Below are positions 6,257 to 13,134 of a stretch of 13,134 bases of DNA, in pieces; the stretch's first letter is position 1, and each line of letters opens with the position of its first letter. A program made the translations under genes and the position numbers. Below the pieces are notes generated by a model. It saw only the letters and a list, made by a program, of their open reading frames with translations, did no database searches and was not told the DNA's origin. The stretch comes from JACCUZ01 sp038246575. GTDB lineage: Bacteria > Actinomycetota > Actinomycetes > JACCUZ01. The stretch spans positions 1 to 13,134 of the forward strand of contig JBBRVU010000115.1 of the NCBI GenBank assembly GCA_038246575.1. The letters run 5' to 3'.

Positions 6257-7039
6257 GTGGGCGACCAAATCGGACGGCGGCTGTTCCTGGTCCGAGCAGG
6301 TCGGGGAGCGCTCGGCATCGCCGTCCTGGGGTCCGCCGCCTGCAGCTCGAAGGGCGACGAGGCGAACGCTCCGTCCAGCGGGAGCTCGTCGTCACCTGAG
6401 CCGAGCGCGTCTTTGACCGGGGGGTCGAGCAGCAGTTCGGCGGATCCGTCCGCCCTGGCCTGGTCGCGCGTCGACCTCGGCTTCGTCTCCGCCTTCGTCC
6501 TCGTACGCGGGCGCGAGGCTGCGGTGGTCGACACGGGTGTCGGAGGCAGCGCCGACCAGATCGGCACGGTGCTCGACGAGGCCGGCCCGGGCTGGGCCGG
6601 TGTCCGACACGTCGTCCTCACCCACAAGCATTCCGATCATGCCGGCAGCATCGGTGACGTGGCAGACCGCGCAGCGGCTGCGACGCTCTACGCCGGCGCG
6701 CCGGACCTCGACGCCATCGACTCGCCCCGCCGCCTGCGCGAGGTAGGCGACGGCGACGAGGTGTTCGGTCTTCAGGTGGTCGCCACACCTGGCCACACGG
6801 CTGGCCACACCGCCGTGTTCGACCGCGACGGGGGTGTGCTCGTCGCCGGTGACGCACTCAACAACGACGGAAGCCTCTCGGGCTCGAACCCACGGTTCAC
6901 CGAGGACCAGCGCGCGGCGGCCGAGTCCGTGCGAAAGCTCGCGGCACTCGAACCGCGGGTCATCCTCGTCGGGCACGGCGCGCCCATCGAGCGCGGCGCG
7001 TCGGGGCTGCTCAGTCGGCTGGCGAGCACGTCGGCGTGA
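6257..7039 (+). CDS. Tat-exported metallo-beta-lactamase-fold lipoprotein hydrolase
   Basis: The 260-residue protein starts GRRLFLVRAG, a twin-arginine signal, then a hydrophobic stretch and a lipobox-like G-S-A-A-C with C29 as the probable lipidated residue. A Ser/Pro-rich linker (about 39-64) precedes the catalytic domain. Zinc ligands of the MBL fold are all visible: THKHSDHAG (H123, H125, D127, H128), the second histidine in TPGHTAGH (H180), the bridging aspartate in AGDAL (D199), and H240 in VGHGAP. The overall pattern matches glyoxalase-II/hydrolase-type members rather than true beta-lactamases; the substrate is unknown. It should act on the outer face of the membrane. The GTG start is the only in-frame option near the signal peptide and fits the promoter at 6222-6250. 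The Tat route suits a folded metalloenzyme. Confidence 0.85.
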   Translation: MGDQIGRRLFLVRAGRGALGIAVLGSAACSSKGDEANAPSSGSSSSPEPSASLTGGSSSSSADPSALAWSRVDLGFVSAFVLVRGREAAVVDTGVGGSADQIGTVLDEAGPGWAGVRHVVLTHKHSDHAGSIGDVADRAAAATLYAGAPDLDAIDSPRRLREVGDGDEVFGLQVVATPGHTAGHTAVFDRDGGVLVAGDALNNDGSLSGSNPRFTEDQRAAAESVRKLAALEPRVILVGHGAPIERGASGLLSRLASTSA

Positions 7040-7081
7040 GCCGGATCGACGTCGACCACTCCGATAGCGGCACGTCTGCTG

Positions 7082-7096
7082 AGCACCACCGGTGCT
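7082..7096. repeat. Small hairpin just upstream of the peptidase promoter
   Basis: AGCACC and GGTGCT are exact reverse complements around ACC. It lies 43 bases after the MBL gene's stop and 18 bases before the peptidase -35, so it could be a weak terminator or an operator. No T-tract follows. Confidence 0.35.
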
Positions 7097-7113
7097 GCGT
7101 GCGCCACGACTCG

Positions 7114-7142
7114 TTGACCAGTCAGGACCGTCGCACTACGGT
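7114..7142 (+). promoter_or_regulatory. Sigma-70-type promoter for the M28 peptidase gene
   Basis: TTGACC (7114-7119) and TACGGT (7137-7142) are separated by 17 bases, close to the actinobacterial housekeeping consensus. Start of transcription is expected near 7149, giving a leader of about 70 nt to ATG 7220. The pattern is nearly the same as the one before the MBL-fold gene. Confidence 0.6.
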
Positions 7143-7219
7143 CCGGAACTGACGTGCCGGGAGCCAGCCGAACGGTGTCCGAGCCGAGCGGCGTCGTCCG
7201 GTCACGACCGGAGGCAGTC

Positions 7220-9598
7220 ATGCGCGAGCGCGAGCCGGCATCGGAAGATCTCGACCCTCCCGACATCACGGGCGACGGGCCACGGATGTGGGCGTTGCGC
7301 GACGTCGCTGACCCCAGCCTGGTCCTCGGGCACGGCACCGACGCCCCGGACCCGGCCGACCTGGGCGAGCCGCCACCGGTCGTCGCGGCCGTGCGGGCAC
7401 ACGTCGACCAGCGGCTCTCGCGGCGACGCGTGCTCGGCACCGGGGCTGCCGGCCTCGCGGCGGGGCTCGTCGGGTCCGGCGCGTTCGCAGCGCCGGGTGC
7501 CGTCGCCGACAAGCGCCACGGAGCGCCCAAGAAGAAGCGGGACCGCCCCGGTCACGACGACCGGGGCCCGTGGCGGGGGGACGCCGCCGGTCTCAACTCG
7601 GCGCTGGATGCCGGCTACCTCCGGCACGTGACCGAGACCGTGGCCGGGTTCGGGGACACCCCCGGCGGCTGGCGGCCGGGCGGGTCCCCGGCCAACCTCG
7701 GGGCCGTCCGCTGGATCGCGGCCGAGATGCGCCGGCTCGGCCTGAAGAAGGTGGCCGAGCTGCCGGTGCCGATCGACCGGTGGGTGTTCCGGGGCGCCTC
7801 CGTCGCCGTCCGGGGAGGGCCGGCGTTCGAGGCCAGCTCGTGGGGCGGTGTGCCCGGCACCGCGCCCGGGGGCATCACGGCAGAGCTGGTCGACGTCGGT
7901 CTCGGTCGCGCCGTCGACTACGACGGGCTGGACGTCACGGGGAAGATCGTTCTCGTCAACTGGGCCTTCGGGGACTTCTGGGTCAACCGGCACGGTCACC
8001 AAGCGACGTTCGAGGGTGCCCTGGCTGTTGTCTTCTACACGGGGACCACGGCCGCGGGGGCGTTCTACAACAAGCGCGACGACGGGTTGCTCAGTTTCGA
8101 CGGCACCTACGACGACGACTGGGTGCCATTCGTGTTCGTCACACGTGACGCCGCCAACGACCTGCTCTCGAGGGTGGCGCAGGGGGCGACGACCGTCACG
8201 ATGACCTCGCGCGTCGAGCTCACCCGGGCCGAGGACGGGGGCGTCGGCTACAACGTCCTCGGTGCGATCCAGGGCACGGACCGCTCGAACGAGGTCATCA
8301 TCTTCACCGGCCACCACGACGCCTGGTTCCGCGGCGCCGCCGACGACGCGACTGCGATAGCGGGCATGCTCGGCATCGCCAAGGCGATCCGGGACACGGG
8401 CTTCCGGCCGCGGCGCACCCTGCTCTTCCTCGCCAGCACCAACGAGGAGTACGGCTACACCGACTCCTACTACGAGTGGCTGGTCGGCTGCTGGTATGCA
8501 GTCACCCACCAGCGTCCGGACTGGGGCCGCACGGCCATCCTGAGTCTGGACTTCGAGCTGCTCGGCACCGGCGACCCGGGGGAGCGGCTGCTCGTGCGCA
8601 CCCACTCCGAGCTGCTCGCCCATGCGGTCGAGAAGCTGGCGGCCGACGACACCCGTACCCCCTTCGGGACCCTGTCGCAGAACGTGGTCTGGGCCAACGC
8701 CGACCACTTCACCCTCACCGCCGCGGGGATCCCTGGGCTTTACTTCAACACGGTCGGCACGCAGTACCTCACGCGCAACTACCACACGAACTTCGACGTC
8801 GTTGCGAACGTCGACATCGACTACCTGCGGATGAACCTGCAGGTCGTCAACGACATCTGGGTCGACCACGACCGGGCGGCCCTGCCGATGCTGGACTTCG
8901 TCGCGCGGGGCGTCGAGGCGGCGTCGCGCATCGCGTACGAGGCCGAGGCGGGTGTCGGCCTGGCCCAGCTGCCGGGCGTCGACCAGCGGGCCGTCGCGAG
9001 GCTGGGGTCCGCTGTCGCTCGGTTCCGCGCGGCCGCCGACGCCCTCGACGCGCGACTGTCCGCCGGGCGCGTGCGGTCCACGCAACGAGTCGGGAAGTCG
9101 ATGATGGCTGCCGAACGGGCGATCCTGACCCGGCTCGTCGCGCTCGATGTCTTCGACCAGTACGTGTTCCCGCACCAGCAGGTGCAGCGCGACGCCACCC
9201 GGATGCAGCTGGCCGTGGACCGGCTGGAGGTCGGCGACCCGGCGACCGCCAACGAGACGTACGTGCGCCGCACGGGTCTGACCAGTGCCGGTCGGCACTT
9301 CGCCTACGAGAGCTACGTCGCCGAGCTCGCCCGTCATGCACCGGACTTCGATCGGCTGCAGTGGGGCGGGCAGGCCCACCTGGCGCCCTACGTCGACCTC
9401 TGGCAGGAGTACCACTCGATCGCGGCCAAGGTGGCCGCTGGGATGTCAGCCCCGTCGGCATACGCGAGCGAGATCGCATCGGTCCGGGCCAAGCTCGCCC
9501 CGGTCTACGGCGAGCTGAACCGACGGCTCGGCGCGATGGCCGAGGTCTTCGACGCCGCCGCGCACGACCTGAGGGACGCAACCCGGCACGCGCGCTGA
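7220..9598 (+). CDS. Tat-exported M28-family metallopeptidase (PSMA-like architecture)
   Basis: The 792-residue protein has a 57-66 residue hydrophilic extension, then a twin-arginine signal SRRRVLG at 67-73 with an Ala/Gly hydrophobic stretch to about 96, and a Lys/Arg-rich linker. A PA-like insert covers about 185-340. The M28 catalytic core has the full two-metal set: H365 in TGHHDAWF, bridging D375 in GAADDA, catalytic E409 and ligand E410 in TNEEYG, D444 in LSLDFELLG, and H522 in NYHTNFD. The C-terminal 240 residues are helical and resemble the dimerisation region of transferrin-receptor/PSMA-type proteins. It should remove amino acids from peptides outside the membrane; the exact substrate is unknown. 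ATG 7220 is chosen because GGAGG sits six bases upstream. GTG 7391 would give a more ordinary Tat signal, and GTG 7154 would add 22 residues. Confidence 0.9.
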   Translation: MREREPASEDLDPPDITGDGPRMWALRDVADPSLVLGHGTDAPDPADLGEPPPVVAAVRAHVDQRLSRRRVLGTGAAGLAAGLVGSGAFAAPGAVADKRHGAPKKKRDRPGHDDRGPWRGDAAGLNSALDAGYLRHVTETVAGFGDTPGGWRPGGSPANLGAVRWIAAEMRRLGLKKVAELPVPIDRWVFRGASVAVRGGPAFEASSWGGVPGTAPGGITAELVDVGLGRAVDYDGLDVTGKIVLVNWAFGDFWVNRHGHQATFEGALAVVFYTGTTAAGAFYNKRDDGLLSFDGTYDDDWVPFVFVTRDAANDLLSRVAQGATTVTMTSRVELTRAEDGGVGYNVLGAIQGTDRSNEVIIFTGHHDAWFRGAADDATAIAGMLGIAKAIRDTGFRPRRTLLFLASTNEEYGYTDSYYEWLVGCWYAVTHQRPDWGRTAILSLDFELLGTGDPGERLLVRTHSELLAHAVEKLAADDTRTPFGTLSQNVVWANADHFTLTAAGIPGLYFNTVGTQYLTRNYHTNFDVVANVDIDYLRMNLQVVNDIWVDHDRAALPMLDFVARGVEAASRIAYEAEAGVGLAQLPGVDQRAVARLGSAVARFRAAADALDARLSAGRVRSTQRVGKSMMAAERAILTRLVALDVFDQYVFPHQQVQRDATRMQLAVDRLEVGDPATANETYVRRTGLTSAGRHFAYESYVAELARHAPDFDRLQWGGQAHLAPYVDLWQEYHSIAAKVAAGMSAPSAYASEIASVRAKLAPVYGELNRRLGAMAEVFDAAAHDLRDATRHAR

Positions 9599-9611
9599 CG
9601 GTCCGGCCTCT

Positions 9612-9633
9612 CCGGCCGGTGATCGCCGGCCGG
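9612..9633. terminator. GC-rich hairpin between convergent genes (candidate bidirectional terminator)
   Basis: CCGGCCGG is repeated as an exact inverted copy around a six-base loop TGATCG, 14 bases after the peptidase stop. The oppositely oriented SDR gene ends at 9675. There is no U-run, which is common for actinobacterial terminators. It can serve both strands. Confidence 0.55.
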
Positions 9634-9674
9634 GGCGTCCGCGCGCCGGGACACTGCTGTCGCCCGCCGCCGAC

Positions 9675-10349
9675 CTACGCCGTGCCCACCTGCCTTCGGA
9701 TCGCCTCGTCGAGGCTGATGTCGCCGCCGACGAGCTCGAGCACCCGCCCGGAGGTCCGCGGCTCGTCGAGCAGGGTCACCAGCACGGCGGCCACGTCGTC
9801 GCGCGGGACCTGTCCGCGGTCGACGTGCTCGGCCAGAGCAACCCGGCCGGTGCCGGGGTCGTCGGTGAGGGCACCGGGCCTCAGCACGGTCCAGTCGAGG
9901 GAACGGGCCCGCACGTCCTCCTCGGCGGCGAGCTTCGCGCGCAGGTAGGACACGAACCCCTCGTCCATGCCGTCCGGCGTGGCGCCGTCGCGCACCGAGT
10001 CGGTTCCCATCGAGGAGAGGAGCAGGTACCGGCTGACGCCTGCCCGCTCGGCGGCGTCGGCCAGCAGCGTGGCGGCTGCCCTGTCGACGGTGTCTTTCCG
10101 GGCGAGGCGGCTGCCGGCGCCGGCACCGGCCGCGAACACCACAGCGTCGGCACCCGCAACCGCGTCGGCGACATCGGCCACCGACGCCTCCTCGAGGTCG
10201 AGGACGACCGGATCGACGCCGGCAGCCTCGAGGTCGGCGCGGTGCTGTGGGTTCCGCACGAGTCCGACCACGAGGTCGCCACGGTCGGCGAGCAACCGCC
10301 CGACTCGCAGGGCGATCTGTCCATGGGCTCCGGCGATGGCGACGCGCAT
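9675..10349 (-). CDS. NAD(P)-binding SDR-type protein (atypical SDR)
   Basis: The 224-residue protein opens MRVAIAGAHGQIA, with the Rossmann nucleotide-binding glycines G7, G10 and A13. Further landmarks are D-A-V-V-F-A-A-G at 68-75, S112-S113 in LLLSSMG, and Y135-x-x-x-K139 in SYLRAKLAAEE, followed by W-T-V-L-R-P-G at 153-159. This is the pattern of single-domain atypical SDRs (NmrA/PF13460-like), often annotated as NAD(P)H-binding or sugar-epimerase-like proteins. The active-site Tyr-Lys pair suggests it can act as a reductase, but the substrate is not evident. The ATG at 10349 starts exactly at the edge of a 22-bp palindrome, with no Shine-Dalgarno. TACGGT on the minus strand, six bases before the ATG, fits a leaderless message. 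It diverges from furA across 122 bp. Confidence 0.9.
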   Translation of the reverse strand: MRVAIAGAHGQIALRVGRLLADRGDLVVGLVRNPQHRADLEAAGVDPVVLDLEEASVADVADAVAGADAVVFAAGAGAGSRLARKDTVDRAAATLLADAAERAGVSRYLLLSSMGTDSVRDGATPDGMDEGFVSYLRAKLAAEEDVRARSLDWTVLRPGALTDDPGTGRVALAEHVDRGQVPRDDVAAVLVTLLDEPRTSGRVLELVGGDISLDEAIRRQVGTA

Positions 10350-10371
10350 GCCTGCACCGTACGGTGCAGGC
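10350..10371. promoter_or_regulatory. Perfect 22-bp palindrome abutting the SDR start codon (candidate operator)
   Basis: The half-site GCCTGCACCGT (10350-10360) is followed directly by its exact reverse complement ACGGTGCAGGC (10361-10371). It touches the SDR ATG (10349) with no gap and contains that gene's likely -10, TACGGT (minus strand, 10361-10356). A dimeric repressor bound here would block transcription start. As RNA it could also fold against the start codon if a longer transcript exists. The binding protein is not known. The divergent gene is furA, but this GC-rich site does not look like a Fur box. Confidence 0.75.
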
Positions 10372-10433
10372 GTCACCAGCCCGGCCCGTCGATGCCGCGG
10401 CCCGTCAGGTGTGGGGAATCCGACCAACCATCT

Positions 10434-10450
10434 TCTTGACTGGTTCAAGA
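10434..10450. promoter_or_regulatory. Inverted repeat over the furA -35 (candidate FurA operator)
   Basis: TCTTGA (10434-10439) and TCAAGA (10445-10450) flank CTGGT. The site lies in the locally AT-rich part of the furA upstream region and covers the TTGACT -35. Actinobacterial furA genes are known to be autoregulated by binding close to the promoter. The identification here rests on position and symmetry. Confidence 0.45.
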
Positions 10451-10464
10451 TTGAGTGCGAGGTT
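10436..10464 (+). promoter_or_regulatory. Candidate furA-katG promoter
   Basis: TTGACT (10436-10441), a 17-base spacer and GAGGTT (10459-10464) are followed by seven bases and ATG 10472, which would give a leaderless furA mRNA. The -10 is poor (only the A and final T match). The same GAGG could instead act as a ribosome site nine bases before the ATG if transcription begins upstream. Confidence 0.4.
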
Positions 10465-10471
10465 GTAGCGG

Positions 10472-10903
10472 ATGCCAGCGACGGACGAGTGCGAGCGCCT
10501 GCTGCGCGAGGCGCATCTGCGCGTGACGCGGCCCCGGGCGGCGGTGCTGGCCGCGGTGCACGACCACCCGCACGCCGACACGGACACGATCCTCGGTGCC
10601 GTCCGCGACGACCTCGGCGCCGTGTCGCACCAGGCCGTCTATGACGTTCTGCGCGCACTCACCATCGTCGGGTTGGTACGCCGGATCCAGCCGTCGGGCT
10701 CGGTGGCGCGCTACGAGTCTCGCGTCGCGGACAACCACCACCACCTGGTGTGCCGGACCTGCAGCGTCGTCGTCGACATCGACTGCGCCGTCGGCGCCGC
10801 ACCCTGCCTGACCGCCTCCGACGACAACGGCTTCACGATCGACGAGGCCGAGGTCGTCTACTGGGGTCTCTGCCCCGCTTGCACCGCCCTTGAAGCCTCT
10901 TGA
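10472..10903 (+). CDS. furA: Fur-family metal-dependent peroxide/iron repressor FurA
   Basis: The 143-residue protein has the Fur layout: an N-terminal winged helix with RVTRPRAAVL at about 17-26 and the recognition region VSHQAVYDVLRAL at 51-63, then a dimerisation/metal domain. Metal-site signatures are NHHHLVC (H89-H91, C94) and R-T-C (C97), plus C134-x-x-C137 (LCPAC), so the structural zinc CXXC pair is intact. Its place 30 bases before katG, in the same direction, is the classic actinobacterial furA-katG operon, where FurA represses both genes and is relieved by peroxide. The start is ATG 10472. Upstream lie an inverted repeat over the -35 and a possible leaderless promoter. Assignment is firm; the choice of metal and inducer follows from family knowledge. 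Confidence 0.93.
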   Translation: MPATDECERLLREAHLRVTRPRAAVLAAVHDHPHADTDTILGAVRDDLGAVSHQAVYDVLRALTIVGLVRRIQPSGSVARYESRVADNHHHLVCRTCSVVVDIDCAVGAAPCLTASDDNGFTIDEAEVVYWGLCPACTALEAS

Positions 10904-10933
10904 TCTCGATGTCTGCTACCGGAAGGGAACGCC

Positions 10934-13134
<2,201 letters not shown>

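Noticed and set aside
6097..6627. N-terminal extension of the secreted-protein frame
   Set aside because: The signal peptide begins at ATG 6096 with its own ribosome site, and the extension overlaps the MBL-fold gene in antisense.
7202..9415. Very long minus-strand open frame (over 700 codons) opposite the M28 peptidase
   Set aside because: Composition is typical of an antisense shadow in GC-rich coding DNA, while the plus strand has a complete, well-ordered metallopeptidase.

Overview
The window comes from a high-GC Actinomycetota chromosome. Most genes are strongly GC-rich, and it carries a furA-katG pair, NarL-type two-component genes, Tat-exported proteins and several promoters that fit leaderless translation. 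The exact genus cannot be read from the sequence. A Nocardioidaceae-like organism is a guess from overall flavour only.

Left part (1-1931): a pterin-carbinolamine-dehydratase-like gene runs off the left edge on the minus strand. It is followed by a gene-poor stretch of about 1.7 kb. This holds a possible acetyltransferase remnant, several perfect inverted repeats, one visibly AT-richer gene for a bacterial PH-domain protein, and a small conserved actinobacterial gene split by an in-frame amber codon. The stretch looks like a worn or accessory segment.

Middle part (1932-6096): a NarL/LuxR response regulator and its multi-pass sensor kinase overlap by 13 nt on the minus strand. Diverging from them across a 150-bp gap is a polytopic membrane protein that may be their target. 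It ends 2 bp from a convergent secreted cysteine-rich protein.

Right part (6097-13134): a Tat-type metallo-beta-lactamase-fold lipoprotein and a large Tat-type M28 metallopeptidase with a complete zinc site are both read rightwards. Each is preceded by a near-identical TTGAC-N17-ACGGT promoter. A GC-rich hairpin separates the peptidase from a convergent NAD(P)-binding SDR gene. A perfect 22-bp palindrome abuts that gene's start codon and contains its likely -10. The divergent furA gene and katG (missing its last few codons at the right edge) form a peroxide-response operon, with a Fur-type repressor upstream of catalase-peroxidase.

I see no phage, CRISPR, rRNA, tRNA or complete insertion sequence. 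I do not see clear evidence of an undescribed multi-gene system. The most unusual items are the amber-split gene, the start-codon palindrome, and the shared or leaderless promoter architecture.
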